DNA from: Marinobacter alexandrii
GTDB taxonomy: Bacteria; Bacteroidota; Bacteroidia; Cytophagales; Cyclobacteriaceae
Reading direction: 5' to 3'
DNA length: 64,000 bases
NCBI GenBank assembly: GCA_039984955.1
Contig: JBDWTN010000007.1
Coordinates: forward strand, 2,674,501 to 2,738,500
Below, one piece after another: positions 52,635-63,861 of the stretch. The translations under genes and the position numbers were made by a program. The notes beneath the pieces were generated by a model. That model searched no databases, was not told where the DNA came from, and saw only the letters and a list, made by a program, of their open reading frames with translations. The first letter of the stretch is position 1; each line of letters starts with the position of its first letter.

Positions 52635-54917
52635 ATGAGCACAACGAAGATTAGACCCAAGGAAGCATTAGAATACCACTCAAACAAACCAGCAGGAAAA
52701 ATCGAAGTGAATTCTACCAAATCGGTGAGTTCACAGCATGATTTAGCATTGGCTTATTCACCAGGGGTTGCAGAGCCTTGTAAGGAGATCGCAGAAAATC
52801 CTGAGGATGTTTATAAGTATACAGCGAAAGGAAATCTGGTAGGAGTAATATCTAATGGAACAGCGGTTCTTGGGCTTGGAAATATTGGCCCTGCAGCTTC
52901 TAAGCCTGTAATGGAAGGAAAAGGCGTGCTCTTCAAGAAATTCGCAGGTATAGACGTTTTTGATATTGAGGTCAATGAAGAAGATCCGGATAAGTTTATC
53001 GAAATTGTCAAATCCTTAGAACCAACTTTTGGCGGAATAAATCTTGAAGACATCAAAGCCCCAGAGAGCTTCAAGATAGAGCAAACACTTCGCGAACAAA
53101 TGAATATTCCGATCATGCATGACGATCAGCATGGGACGGCAATCATTTCTAGTGCTGCACTACTAAACGCACTTGAGGTGGTCAATAAGAAAATTGAAAA
53201 TTTGAAGATCGTTGTGAGCGGAGCTGGAGCGGCAGCTATCGCCTGTACAGACCTTTATGTATCACTAGGGGCAAAGAAGGAAAACATCCTTATGTCGGAT
53301 AGTAAAGGAATCTTGAATGAGAGTAGAAAAGGACTGGACGAAATAAAATCTAAGTATGCTACAAAGCAGAAAATAGATACTCTGGAAGAGGCATTTAAAG
53401 GAGCAGATATGTTTCTAGGTCTATCCATTGCAGATGTAGTTACACCGGATATGCTGAAGTCAATGGCAGATGATCCAATAGTTTTTGCATTGGCTAATCC
53501 CGATCCTGAGATTCCTTATGACTTAGCGATGAATACTAGAAAAGATGTATTGATGGCGACAGGGCGCTCAGATCATCCTAATCAAGTGAATAACGTGCTT
53601 GGGTTTCCGTATATTTTTAGAGGAGCTTTAGATGTGAGATCCACCGCTATAAACGAGGAAATGAAGCTTGCAGCTGTAAAGGCAATTGCAGAATTGGCTA
53701 AAGATCAAGTTCCAGATATTGTACTTAAAGCTTATGGAAAATCAAGTATCAAATTCGGAAGTGAATACTTGATTCCAAAGCCAATGGATCCAAGATTGAT
53801 TACGACCATTTCTCCCGCAGTGGCAAAGGCAGCAATTGATTCTGGTGTCGCAAGAATCGAAATTAAGGATTGGAAAAAATATGAAGATGAATTGCTCGAA
53901 AGGGTAGGTCTTGATCAGCGATTGATCTCAAGATTTATCTATAGAGCTCGTCAGAATCCAAAGAAAGTAGTTTTTGCAGAAGCAGATCATATCAATATTC
54001 TGAAAGCTGCTCAAATGACGTTAGACTCAGGTATTGGAACCCCCATTCTGATAGGTAAGCAAAAGATCATTAAGGATCTTATCGAGGAGCATGAGTTAGA
54101 AGCGATCAAGGACTGTGATATAATCGATCCAAACGAGCATCCCAATAAAGTAGAAGAATTCGCTACCGAATATATGAAGATGCGTCAAAGAAAAGGGATG
54201 ACAATGCATTTGGCAAGAAAAGCCATGACTAGTCGAACCTACTTTGGAATGATGATGGTAAGGAGAGGAGAAGCTGACGTGTTGATTTCAGGATTGTCAA
54301 ATGACTATCCAAAAACAGTTCTCCCGGCACTTCAAATAGTTGGGATGGAAGAAGGAGTGAGTCGCGTAGCTGGGATGTATATCTTAAATACCCCACGCGG
54401 TAATTACTTCTTTGCTGATACCACCGTTAATATGGATCCAACTGCTGAGGAACTAGTGGAGATTATAGGTTTAACGCATAGAGCAGTACGCTTTTTTGAT
54501 TACGAACCTAAGATTGCAGGTCTATCATTTTCAAATTTTGGTTCGGCAAAAGGAGAAGTTCCGGAAAAAATGTCCAAGGCGATAAGATTAGCTAAGGAAA
54601 AATGGCCTGATATGATTATTGATGGTGAATTACAAGCTAATGTAGCATTGAACAGGAATCTGTTGGAAGAATTGTATCCTTTTAGTGACCTAAATGGTCA
54701 TAACGTGAATACACTTGTTTTTCCCGATCTTCAGTCGGGAAATATTGCTTACAAGACCATGATGGAAATTGGAGGAGCCGAAGTAATAGGTCCAATTCTA
54801 ATGGGTATGAAAAAATCTGTTCAGGTACTTCAGCTAGGTAGTTCAGTAAAAGAAATTTATAATATGGTGGCTATAGCTGTTGTTGATGCGAGTGTAGCAA
54901 ATAGGGAAGGATTATAA
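52635..54917 (+). CDS. maeB: NADP-dependent malic enzyme fused to a phosphotransacetylase-like domain
   Basis: Decarboxylates malate to pyruvate. Residues about 1-420 are the malic enzyme: [10 protein letters not shown]-like [41 protein letters not shown]-like DVFDIEVNE, the catalytic region MHDDQHGTA, and the NADP site [12 protein letters not shown]. Residues about 425-760 are a phosphotransacetylase-like domain ([38 protein letters not shown]) that in MaeB homologues serves regulation by acetyl-CoA, not catalysis. The length of 760 residues is normal for MaeB. A structured leader lies upstream. Confidence 0.95.
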   Translation: MSTTKIRPKEALEYHSNKPAGKIEVNSTKSVSSQHDLALAYSPGVAEPCKEIAENPEDVYKYTAKGNLVGVISNGTAVLGLGNIGPAASKPVMEGKGVLFKKFAGIDVFDIEVNEEDPDKFIEIVKSLEPTFGGINLEDIKAPESFKIEQTLREQMNIPIMHDDQHGTAIISSAALLNALEVVNKKIENLKIVVSGAGAAAIACTDLYVSLGAKKENILMSDSKGILNESRKGLDEIKSKYATKQKIDTLEEAFKGADMFLGLSIADVVTPDMLKSMADDPIVFALANPDPEIPYDLAMNTRKDVLMATGRSDHPNQVNNVLGFPYIFRGALDVRSTAINEEMKLAAVKAIAELAKDQVPDIVLKAYGKSSIKFGSEYLIPKPMDPRLITTISPAVAKAAIDSGVARIEIKDWKKYEDELLERVGLDQRLISRFIYRARQNPKKVVFAEADHINILKAAQMTLDSGIGTPILIGKQKIIKDLIEEHELEAIKDCDIIDPNEHPNKVEEFATEYMKMRQRKGMTMHLARKAMTSRTYFGMMMVRRGEADVLISGLSNDYPKTVLPALQIVGMEEGVSRVAGMYILNTPRGNYFFADTTVNMDPTAEELVEIIGLTHRAVRFFDYEPKIAGLSFSNFGSAKGEVPEKMSKAIRLAKEKWPDMIIDGELQANVALNRNLLEELYPFSDLNGHNVNTLVFPDLQSGNIAYKTMMEIGGAEVIGPILMGMKKSVQVLQLGSSVKEIYNMVAIAVVDASVANREGL

Positions 54918-54918
54918 G

Positions 54919-55996
54919 TTAGTTTGAAGGTGATTTTGTCCACCAAGATTCTAATTTGATATAACTATAATTTTCCCAAAAAGCATCATCCCAATCTTCT
55001 ATTCGATGTTCTGCTTTTTGTACAATGCGATATTCCATTGAGGTAAAATCCAGTTTTTTGCTATCTAGTATGCTTAAAACTATCGTTTGATTGATGAAGG
55101 ATTCATTAGGATTTTTATACAAACCTCGCGCATGTTTGTAGAAGGATTTAAGATGCCATTTATCATTGTATAACTGATATTCTACATCGTATTCCCATGT
55201 GCCATACTCGTGGCATTTTACTATTGCATAGTTATCTAAGTCTACAAAATATGTGAGTTGATCTTTATCTTTTTTTAATCCCTTTTCATTTGGTAAGGCG
55301 TTGATCACCTGAACAACACGGTCATTTAAAATTGTTATAGAGTCGAGGGCATATGTATATAATTTCAAATGAGACTTTTTTAATGACCATCTTTCTTGTT
55401 GCTCAACTAATTGCCACTTATGAGCCATTATCCATGTGGTTCTAGCTTCATTAAACTGCTTATTAAATTCCTTTGAAGCTGGTTTCCCTCTTAATTTTGT
55501 CTACCTTAAGCCTATCTCTGTACATTTCTGCTATAGACTCCATTATATAAGCTGGGCTGTCATTTATGAAATGTTTATTTGAGGTATATATGGTATATGT
55601 CGTGGGATTAAACTCATAATTGTCCTCAATTCTATCAATAGCAATTTCGATCATACCTTTTGCATTGAGAGTTGTTACGCGCACTTCTTGTAATTGGACA
55701 ATAGCTTCTTTTAAAACAATGTTTTTTAATCCTTTAAAATCATCCAATCCTATTAGTCTTGATTCGTAACCTAAATGAGAAATAACAATAGGCTTTGTTA
55801 TTTCCCCTTTTAGAACTAATTCAAAATTTCCCTCAGCGTTACAAATAGTTCCAATAGGAGTATTTTCAATTCCAACCGAAGCAAAAGCGATAGGATTTCT
55901 GTTTTCATCAGTGACTTGACCATTGATTTTTAGTTGGGCAGACCCATTGAAAGAAATGGTAAGCAATACAGAAACTAGATAGAGTCCTTTTTGCAT
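54919..55996 (-). pseudogene. Carboxypeptidase-regulatory-like domain protein, disrupted by one frameshift
   Basis: From the ATG at 55996 the first frame gives a signal peptide (LYLVSVLLTISFNGSAQ), a CarboxypepD-reg-like beta sandwich (INGQVTDENRNPIAFASVGI, GTICNAEGNFELVL, LIGLDDF) and a following helical part (YIMESIAEMYRDRLKVDK) that stops at 55463. The next frame continues directly as SKEFNKQFNEARTTWIMAHKW and through SFYKHARGLYKNPNES to 54919, ending DDAFWENYSYIKLES. The joint reads smoothly after a +1 change near 55475, where a CAAAGG run may carry one extra A. The intact protein would be about 360 residues. Sequencing error and true mutation cannot be separated here. Confidence 0.75.
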
Positions 55997-56075
55997 GGTT
56001 GAAAATTTTATTTTTAGATATTTAGAGGCAAAAATTGAACCAACTGTAAAATCTAAATTCAAGTATTAATCTAAC

Positions 56076-56083
56076 TATTTTTG
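56076..56083 (+). promoter_or_regulatory. Bacteroidota -7 element just upstream of ruvA
   Basis: TATTTTTG matches TAnnTTTG and ends 5 bases before the ruvA ATG, so transcription would begin at or next to the start codon. No TTG is found at the usual distance. Confidence 0.4.
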
Positions 56084-56088
56084 CCGCC

Positions 56089-56682
56089 ATGATAACCTAC
56101 CTAAAAGGAAGACTTGCTTTTAAAGATCCTACGCATCTTGTTGTAGATGTTGGAGGAGTAGGGTATGAGATAAAGATTAGCTTAATCACATACTCACAAG
56201 TAAAAGACAAAGAAGATATTTTAATTCAAACATATCTTCACGTTAAAGAAGATTCTCATACACTTTTTGGTTTTTATGAAGCTTCAGAGAAGAAACGTTT
56301 TCTCGACTTACTTTCCATAAATGGAGTAGGACCGAGCACAGGCCTTATGATACTTTCTTCCTTAGATGCAAAAGAACTCCAAGCTGCAATTATTCAGGAA
56401 GATGTAAAGACAATCCAGTCAGTCAAGGGAATAGGGGGGAAAACAGCACAGCGAATCATCCTGGAATTGAAGGATAAAATGAAAAAAGAAGGTTTGCTTG
56501 ATAAATCTGTTGAAATTCAACCAAGATTTGATAATACACTGCGTTCTGAGGCGTTATCTGCTTTGACTACTTTGGGAATTAATAAATCAGTAGCTGAAAA
56601 AACTGTAGATAAGATTTTGAAAGAATACGGTACTGAGATTAAACTTGAAGAATTGATTAAATACGCCCTCAAGAGATCTTAA
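56089..56682 (+). CDS. ruvA: Holliday junction branch migration protein RuvA
   Basis: DNA-binding core of the RuvAB branch migration complex. The 197-residue protein has the N-terminal OB fold (MITYLKGRLAFKDPTHLVVDVGGVGYEI), DSHTLFGFYEASEKKRFLDLLSINGVGPSTGL, and helix-hairpin-helix motifs (ISVKGIGGKTAQRIILELKDK-type VKGIGGKTAQRI). The C-terminal domain III that contacts RuvB is present (RSEALSALTTLGI). It is followed 26 bp later by sprA, the common ruvA-sprA neighbourhood in Bacteroidota. Confidence 0.96.
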   Translation: MITYLKGRLAFKDPTHLVVDVGGVGYEIKISLITYSQVKDKEDILIQTYLHVKEDSHTLFGFYEASEKKRFLDLLSINGVGPSTGLMILSSLDAKELQAAIIQEDVKTIQSVKGIGGKTAQRIILELKDKMKKEGLLDKSVEIQPRFDNTLRSEALSALTTLGINKSVAEKTVDKILKEYGTEIKLEELIKYALKRS

Positions 56683-56708
56683 CCAAACCGAACGCCTAAG
56701 CACTTTTT

Positions 56709-59700
56709 TTGAGAGAGAATTTTTACATACGATTATTTTTCGCATGCATCATTTATGGATGTGGTACGTTGGCGAATGCTTCTGTTTTTCAGGAGCAGGA
56801 TACAATTAAAAGCGATACTATTGGTCCTTACGAACCCAGTAAGAAGCCAACATTTCAACCTAGTTATCGTTTTGGTGATCCCTTCTCCTTTAGAAGCTCT
56901 AGATCGCCACTCTTTTTAAGAGATCCATCTCAAGTGGATATGCAGGTTCAGTTTAATCCAGATACAACTTCGGAAGATGCTGGAGTTACTTATTCAGTCT
57001 ATGAAAACATAGGAAACTTGGATTTCCGTCCAGCCTCTTTCATGACTTTCAATGAATTCAATCGTTACAATAACTCACAACTAAATCGTGAATATTTTAA
57101 GGAGAGATCAGCGGGCTTAGATGGGGAGAGTGCTGTAAGTGGCAGAAGTCTAATTCCAAGATTGTACATCAGTCCTGTGTTCGATCGAATTTTTGGTGGT
57201 AGTTATGTCGATATTCAACCAAATGGATTTGTAAACCTTGATTTTGGTGCTCGTTTTCAAAGGACAGACAACCCAGCTATACCTCTCCGGCAGCAAAGAA
57301 ATGGAGCCTTTAACTTCGATCAGCAGATAAGTATGAACGTTGTGGGCAAGGTTGGAGAAAAACTTGCTATTACTGCCAATTTCGATAATAACAACACATT
57401 TGATTTTCAAAACAACCTTAAGGTTGAGTATACGGGATACGAGGAGGATATTATTAAGAGAATTGAAATTGGTAATGTAAGTATGCCTGTTACTAATTCT
57501 CTGATGAGTGGCGCTCAGTCTTTATTTGGGCTTAAGACAGAGCTCCAATTTGGAAAATTATATGTAACAACGGTGCTGTCGCAACAGCGAGGACGTAATG
57601 AAACTTTAACCATTGAAAGTGGATTTCAAGGAAGAGAATTTGAGGTTCAGGCATCTGAATATGAAGAAAATAGACACTTTTTCTTAGGACACTTTTTTAG
57701 AGATAATTATGAAAGTTGGTTAGCTACTTTACCTCAGGTGACTTCTGGGGTTAACATTACACGATTGGAAGTATATGTTCTTAATCGAAATAATGACACA
57801 GAGACGACTAGAAATATTGTAGGTTTTATGGACTTAGGCGAAGGAGCAGTAATCCATCGTCCAGAAGATGTTGGTAATGGTAATGGCGGGCCAACGAGAA
57901 ACGGAGCGAATACTCTTTTTGGAAACCTGAATGTACAATCTGCTGATGATGTTGATGGTTTCATTGAGAGCACTTTTCCAAATTTTGAAAATTCAACTGA
58001 CTATGTAAAAGTCACTACTGCAAGAAAACTTGATGATGCAGAATATTCTGTCAATAGTGAGCTTGGCTATATCACGCTCAACAGGAGTTTGCAAAGTGAT
58101 GAGATTTTAGCTGTTTCATTTGAATACACATTTAATGGGACAGGCTATAAAGTAGGAGAGCTTACCGAGGACTATCAAGGTCGAGAAGATGACAAGATCA
58201 TTTATTTAAAGCTACTTAGGCCAAATAGAATCAATACAGAAGTTCCCACATGGGATTTGATGATGAAAAACATCTACAGTCTCAATGCAGCTCAAGTAAG
58301 CCAGGAAGGATTCCAGCTTAGAGTGATTTACAGAGATGATGATACCGGCCAAGATAATCCTTCTTTGCACGAGGGGCGACTATTAAAAGATAGGTTACTT
58401 CTTGAAATTTTTGGATTGGATAGATTAAACCCAAATGGAGATCGTCAGCCAGATGGAAATTTCGATTTCATTGACGGTTTTACAATCGACACACGAAATG
58501 GAAATATTATTTTCCCAGTTTTAGAGCCCTTTGGAAAAACGCTGGAGGATCAGTTTGAGGATGATGAAGGAAGATTGATTGAAAAATATGTTTATGATGA
58601 TTTATATACAGATCCTAAAGCTACCGCTGAGCTTAACGCAACTCAAAACAAATTTGTAATTTCAGGACGACTCACTGCTGGGTCATCTAGTGAAATTGCT
58701 CTGCCAGGAGTTAATATAGCGGAAGGTTCCGTGATTGTTACTGCTGGTAATACTCCGCTCACACTAGGCTTAGATTATACAGTAGACTACAATCTAGGTA
58801 GAGTGAGAATTTTGAATGAAGGAATCCTTAACTCAGGAAAGACCATTAATATCTCATACGAAAAAGCAGATCTATTCAATTTCCAAACACGAACATTAAC
58901 AGGTGCTAGATTTGATTATCGCTTCAATGATAATTTTAATATCGGAGCTACAGTTCTGCACTTGAATGAACGTCCAGGAGGAATTTCAAGATATGCAATT
59001 GGAAATGAGCCTACTAGTAACACGAAGTATGGTTTTGATATAAATTATCAGAATGAATCACGCTTTTTAACTAAGCTAGTAGATAAACTACCACTTGTAA
59101 GTACCAAAGAAGTATCTACTATTACGATCAATGCTGAGTTTGCGCAGCTTGTTCCAGGGACGAGTAATGTTGTAAATGGTGAAGGAACCTCCTATATCGA
59201 TGATTTTGAAAATGCCATTACGCCAGTAAACATCATGGGTTGGCCAGCCTGGAAGCTGGCAGCAACACCTCGCGGTGACTTTCCCAATACGTATAATAGT
59301 TCAGGGTTAGAAAATCGTTTTGAGGCAGCAAAAATAGCTTGGTACACTGTAGATAACAGTATTTTCTATGCAGCGGGATCAAACCAACTACCTTCCAATA
59401 TTGGCGATGATGATTTGAATAATCACTATGAAAGATCTGTATCTCCACAAGAAATATTTCCTCAAAGAGACCAAGCATTTGTCAATTTTAACGAACAGAT
59501 TTTTGATATAGCTTACTTTCCTACTGAGAGAGGCCAGTTTAACTATAATGGATCTTTTGAAACCGAGAATGCAGATGTTGATGCAGTTGAAAGAAGATGG
59601 GGAGGAATAACTCGCGCCATCACAAATGAGACCAATTTTGTTGACACAAATATCGAATACATTGAATTTTGGCTCATGGATCCATTTATCTCTGATACGG

Positions 59701-62700
59701 AAAATGGTCGGATTAAAGATGGGGTAGTCAACGGGTTTGCAAGTGACGACCCAAATGGAGGGGAGCTTATTTTCAACTTAGGAATTGTTTCTGAAGATAT
59801 AGCTCCAGACAACAAATTTGCTTTTGAAAGCGGTCTTCCAACTGATGGCCTGCCCGTAGATCCAGCTAGTGTAAGTACATGGGGGCAAATTTCCGCAGAT
59901 CAATTTTTAATCAATGCGTTTGAAAATTCTCCAGGAGCTAGGGATAATCAAGATATAGGTTTAGATGGACTGAAAGATGATGATGAAGCGATATTTTTCC
60001 CAAGTAGAGCCGGTGATGATGATCCTTCGGCAGATAACTTCCGATATGTTTTAGACCCATCATTTGACGCTCTGCCAGATGCGACTATCATTCAGCGGTA
60101 TAAAGACTGGAACGGAATGGAGAGCAATTCGAGGATTGCTTCAGGAAATCAAAATGTAATTTCTGCATCAACGATAATACCGGATAGCGAAGATCTTAAT
60201 CAAAATTCGACGATTGATAATGCAGAAGACTATTTTGAATATAGGGTTCCTTTAAGACCAGGAACTAATCCGGAAGGAGGCAACCTGGTGCTTAATGATT
60301 TTATTACCGATCAGATTGCAAGTGGCAATGGGGAATCCAACTGGTACCAATTCAGAATCCCAGTAGGTGAAGGAGTATCTAGGGGAAGGCCGGGTCTAAC
60401 AGATATAAAGTATGTAAGGATGTATTTAACTGGGTGGCGTAATCCTGTGGTTTTACGTCTCGCACAAATGAGACTTGTAGGAAGTCAATGGAGGAAATTT
60501 GATAAAGCTCTCAATGAGCCTGGTTTGGATGAAATCCCTAATATTGAGACCTCTGATTTTGATGTTTCAGTTGTGAATATTGAAGAAAATAGCACAAGGT
60601 CGGATGGTAGTGTTGGATATGTTCTTCCACCTGGTTTTGATAGAGATGTGGATAATACAACAGCCCAAAACCCTAGAATCAATGAACAATCGCTTCAAAT
60701 CTGTATTGAAGATTTGAATGATAAAGACGCTCGAGCAGTGTTTAAAACTAATCTAAACTATGACTTAATCAATTACGGACGTGCGAAGATGTTCTTTCAC
60801 GCAGAAGCTTTTAATGATGACATGGTTTTAGATGATGAAATAACTGCTTTTCTGAGATTTGGAACCGACAGTGAAGGACAATATTATGAAGTAGAAGTTC
60901 CTCTAAAAATAACTCCAGAAACCTTAAATGGCACTGTGGAAGATATAAGACGCCAGGTTTGGCCATTAGAAAACGAACTTGATTTCAGTATAAAAGAATT
61001 GATTGGAATAAAGGCAGAAAGAAATAGAGCAAGTCTTCCGGATAATATACCATATTCAGTACCATCAAATGATGGAAAATACACGTTCACTGTTTTAGGG
61101 AACCCTGACTTAAGTAGGATCATACAATTGATGATCGGAGTTAGAAATCCTGGCGACCAGTCAAGCTCTCCAAAATCGGTCTGTGTATGGGCAAACGAAC
61201 TTAGAGTGACAGATTTTGACAGCAACGCCGGTTGGGCTGCTAATGCTAGGATTAGTACAAAACTTGCTGACCTGGGTACTGTTTCAGCATCTACTCGATA
61301 TACCTCTATTGGTTTTGGAAATATTCAGCAGCGAATTTCTGAAAGGACAAGAGCTGAAACTAGACAGTTTGATGTTTCTGCTAATTTGAATCTGGAGAAA
61401 TTTATGAGACCAGATAAGACAGGTTTAGTGATTCCAATGTTTGTTAGCTACGAAAAGACCACAGTTACTCCCCAGTTTGATCCCTTAGACCCTGATGTTC
61501 CACTTGAAGCTTCATTGGAAACTTTTGATACCAACGAAGAGAGAGAAAGGTATAGGAGGATAGTGGAAGATCGAACGACCAGGAGAAGTATAAATTTCAC
61601 AAACGTACGAAAGGAAAAGGTAAATCCAGATGCTAAAAATAGAGTCTATGGTATTGAAAACTTCTCTTTCAGCTATGCCTATAGCGACCGAATTTCGAGT
61701 AATGTATCTACTGAGACGTTACTAAATAAGTCAGTCAGTGGAGGCATCAACTATAATTACACACCCGTGACGTGGAATATTGCGCCATTTAGTGAATCTG
61801 AAAAATTGAGTTCGCCATATTTGGCTCTTCTTAAGGATATAAATTTTTCGCCAGTTCCTTCCAATTTTTCATTTTCTACCACACTTAGAAGAGATTTTAG
61901 ATTGACTCAATACTATAACAATGATCTGACAACAGTAGGTGTAGATCCTTTATTTGAGAAGACATTCACTTTCGTTAGAAATTATGGTTTTAGGTGGGAC
62001 TTCACTAAGAGCTTGGGACTTACCTACAGTGCTACGGCTAATGCTATTATTGATGAGCCAGAAGGGATTGTGGAAGGAGATATTGATACACCTTTTGAAA
62101 GGCAATATGTCTGGGATGAAATACTGAATCTAGGTAGAATGAAAAACTTTAATCAAAGCATTGCATTGAATTATGCCTTGCCTCTAGATAAAATTCCATT
62201 TGTTGATTGGCTTTCTTCCGATGCACGATACTCAGTAGGCTATGGATGGATAGCAGGAGCTATTGACCAAGGTGTTGATACACCTGATTCCCTTTTCTTC
62301 GGAAACTTTATAAATAATCAACGAACCATTGGCCTGACAGCAAGGGTTGACATGAATAAACTTTACGATAAAGTTACGTTCCTGAAAAATGCAAATACGC
62401 CACCTGCTCAAGGAGAGTCTATAAGTCCAGGCAACAAAGCTCTTCGCTTTTTAATGATGCTCAAATCGATCAATGGTACTTACTCAATCAATGAAAGCAC
62501 TTCTTTGTCGGGATTTACGCCATCAGCATTCTTGTTTGGTCTGGATAGCAGTTTTAATGCTCCAGGATTAGGGTTTATTTTGGGTAGTCAAGATCAGGGA
62601 ATTAAGCAAAAAGCAGCTAATAACGGATGGATCGTAAGAAATGAAAATTTAAATTCACCGTTTCAGCAGACATTTGGAACTGATATTGATGTTCAAGCCG

Positions 62701-63809
62701 ATTTAGAGCCCGCTAAAGACTTAAGAGTTCAACTCAGTTGGAGTAGAGGCTTAAATAATCAATATCAAGAATTTTTTAGGTTTGATGGAGAAGATAGTTT
62801 TGAGACTCTTACACCTACAAGATCAGGTAGTTATTCTACATCTTTTCTAACAATTCAAACAGCTTTTGAAGGAAGTGGTACGGATAACTCTTCCGATGCA
62901 TTTACACAGTTTGAAAGAAATCTGAATATCATTCAAGGACGCTTAAATCGAGAAAATCCTAATGATACTGTAGGCTATGAAAATATTTCTCAAGATGTCC
63001 TCATTCCGTCATTTATAGCAGCATATTCAGGTAAAGATGCAAACAGTGTTGAGCTTACGCCTTTCCCTAAAACACCTTTGCCTAATTGGAGACTGGATTA
63101 TGCTGGTTTAATTAATATTCCAGCTCTTTCTGAGATATTTTCTTCATTTACCATTTCACATGGATATAATTCGTCTTACAGTGTGTCTAGCTTCACTAAC
63201 TCATTAAATTTTGGAGAAGATATTGTTGGATTGCAAAATGATATTTTAGATTATCCTCTCGCGGTTGAAGATACTGACAGTACGGGAACTGGAACAGGTC
63301 GTTTAGTTCCTGTTTATATCATAAATCAGGTAATGATATCTGAGCAATTTGTCCCTTTGATCGGGTTTAATATCAGGACAAAAAACAATATTTCTACAAG
63401 GCTAGAATTCAGGAAAAGTAGAAACCTTTCGCTGAATATGTCCAACGCGCAAGTCACAGAAACCACGAATAATGATGTGACATTAGATTTTGGATACTCG
63501 AAAATAGGATTCAAGCTACCATGGAGATGGCAGGGTAGAACTATGACTCTCCAAAATGATTTAACTATGCGAGTAGCTGCCTCGGTGAGAGATAGCAAAA
63601 CGGTACAAAGGAAAATCAATGACAAAAGCACCATTACCAATGGTAATTTCAGTTGGCAGATAAGACCGACAATTACGTACAAAATTAATAGTCAACTTGA
63701 CTTTACATTTTACATGGAACGAAACGTGACAGAGCCTAAAGTTGGCGTTTCATTTAAGCGAGCAACAACTGCATTTGGAGTTCAATTAAGATTTGGGCTT
63801 GCACAGTAG
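56709..63809 (+). CDS. sprA: Gliding motility / type IX secretion protein SprA (Sov)
   Basis: Outer membrane translocon of the type IX secretion system, required for gliding in relatives. The 2366-residue protein is one of the largest beta barrels known and fits the family length (2300-2500). A signal peptide lies in YIRLFFACIIYGCGTLANA. Early segments RNGAFNFDQQISMNVVGKVG and GEKLAITANFDNNNTFDFQN, the repeated LNRSLQSDEILAVSFEYTF, and the C-terminal TTAFGVQLRFGLAQ strand are characteristic. The start is TTG at 56709, supported by an in-frame TAA at 56697 and no other start before the signal. It is probably transcribed with ruvA; gcvH follows 52 bp later. Confidence 0.95.
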   Translation: MRENFYIRLFFACIIYGCGTLANASVFQEQDTIKSDTIGPYEPSKKPTFQPSYRFGDPFSFRSSRSPLFLRDPSQVDMQVQFNPDTTSEDAGVTYSVYENIGNLDFRPASFMTFNEFNRYNNSQLNREYFKERSAGLDGESAVSGRSLIPRLYISPVFDRIFGGSYVDIQPNGFVNLDFGARFQRTDNPAIPLRQQRNGAFNFDQQISMNVVGKVGEKLAITANFDNNNTFDFQNNLKVEYTGYEEDIIKRIEIGNVSMPVTNSLMSGAQSLFGLKTELQFGKLYVTTVLSQQRGRNETLTIESGFQGREFEVQASEYEENRHFFLGHFFRDNYESWLATLPQVTSGVNITRLEVYVLNRNNDTETTRNIVGFMDLGEGAVIHRPEDVGNGNGGPTRNGANTLFGNLNVQSADDVDGFIESTFPNFENSTDYVKVTTARKLDDAEYSVNSELGYITLNRSLQSDEILAVSFEYTFNGTGYKVGELTEDYQGREDDKIIYLKLLRPNRINTEVPTWDLMMKNIYSLNAAQVSQEGFQLRVIYRDDDTGQDNPSLHEGRLLKDRLLLEIFGLDRLNPNGDRQPDGNFDFIDGFTIDTRNGNIIFPVLEPFGKTLEDQFEDDEGRLIEKYVYDDLYTDPKATAELNATQNKFVISGRLTAGSSSEIALPGVNIAEGSVIVTAGNTPLTLGLDYTVDYNLGRVRILNEGILNSGKTINISYEKADLFNFQTRTLTGARFDYRFNDNFNIGATVLHLNERPGGISRYAIGNEPTSNTKYGFDINYQNESRFLTKLVDKLPLVSTKEVSTITINAEFAQLVPGTSNVVNGEGTSYIDDFENAITPVNIMGWPAWKLAATPRGDFPNTYNSSGLENRFEAAKIAWYTVDNSIFYAAGSNQLPSNIGDDDLNNHYERSVSPQEIFPQRDQAFVNFNEQIFDIAYFPTERGQFNYNGSFETENADVDAVERRWGGITRAITNETNFVDTNIEYIEFWLMDPFISDTENGRIKDGVVNGFASDDPNGGELIFNLGIVSEDIAPDNKFAFESGLPTDGLPVDPASVSTWGQISADQFLINAFENSPGARDNQDIGLDGLKDDDEAIFFPSRAGDDDPSADNFRYVLDPSFDALPDATIIQRYKDWNGMESNSRIASGNQNVISASTIIPDSEDLNQNSTIDNAEDYFEYRVPLRPGTNPEGGNLVLNDFITDQIASGNGESNWYQFRIPVGEGVSRGRPGLTDIKYVRMYLTGWRNPVVLRLAQMRLVGSQWRKFDKALNEPGLDEIPNIETSDFDVSVVNIEENSTRSDGSVGYVLPPGFDRDVDNTTAQNPRINEQSLQICIEDLNDKDARAVFKTNLNYDLINYGRAKMFFHAEAFNDDMVLDDEITAFLRFGTDSEGQYYEVEVPLKITPETLNGTVEDIRRQVWPLENELDFSIKELIGIKAERNRASLPDNIPYSVPSNDGKYTFTVLGNPDLSRIIQLMIGVRNPGDQSSSPKSVCVWANELRVTDFDSNAGWAANARISTKLADLGTVSASTRYTSIGFGNIQQRISERTRAETRQFDVSANLNLEKFMRPDKTGLVIPMFVSYEKTTVTPQFDPLDPDVPLEASLETFDTNEERERYRRIVEDRTTRRSINFTNVRKEKVNPDAKNRVYGIENFSFSYAYSDRISSNVSTETLLNKSVSGGINYNYTPVTWNIAPFSESEKLSSPYLALLKDINFSPVPSNFSFSTTLRRDFRLTQYYNNDLTTVGVDPLFEKTFTFVRNYGFRWDFTKSLGLTYSATANAIIDEPEGIVEGDIDTPFERQYVWDEILNLGRMKNFNQSIALNYALPLDKIPFVDWLSSDARYSVGYGWIAGAIDQGVDTPDSLFFGNFINNQRTIGLTARVDMNKLYDKVTFLKNANTPPAQGESISPGNKALRFLMMLKSINGTYSINESTSLSGFTPSAFLFGLDSSFNAPGLGFILGSQDQGIKQKAANNGWIVRNENLNSPFQQTFGTDIDVQADLEPAKDLRVQLSWSRGLNNQYQEFFRFDGEDSFETLTPTRSGSYSTSFLTIQTAFEGSGTDNSSDAFTQFERNLNIIQGRLNRENPNDTVGYENISQDVLIPSFIAAYSGKDANSVELTPFPKTPLPNWRLDYAGLINIPALSEIFSSFTISHGYNSSYSVSSFTNSLNFGEDIVGLQNDILDYPLAVEDTDSTGTGTGRLVPVYIINQVMISEQFVPLIGFNIRTKNNISTRLEFRKSRNLSLNMSNAQVTETTNNDVTLDFGYSKIGFKLPWRWQGRTMTLQNDLTMRVAASVRDSKTVQRKINDKSTITNGNFSWQIRPTITYKINSQLDFTFYMERNVTEPKVGVSFKRATTAFGVQLRFGLAQ

Positions 63810-63829
63810 TTCAGTTCAATTCTAAGTCT

Positions 63830-63837
63830 TATTTTTG
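63830..63837 (+). promoter_or_regulatory. Bacteroidota -7 element for gcvH
   Basis: TATTTTTG matches TAnnTTTG and lies 24 bases before the gcvH ATG at 63862. The base triplet at the -33 position is not a clean TTG. Confidence 0.5.
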
Positions 63838-63861
63838 ACGCCTGTTAAAACCTATTAAGAA

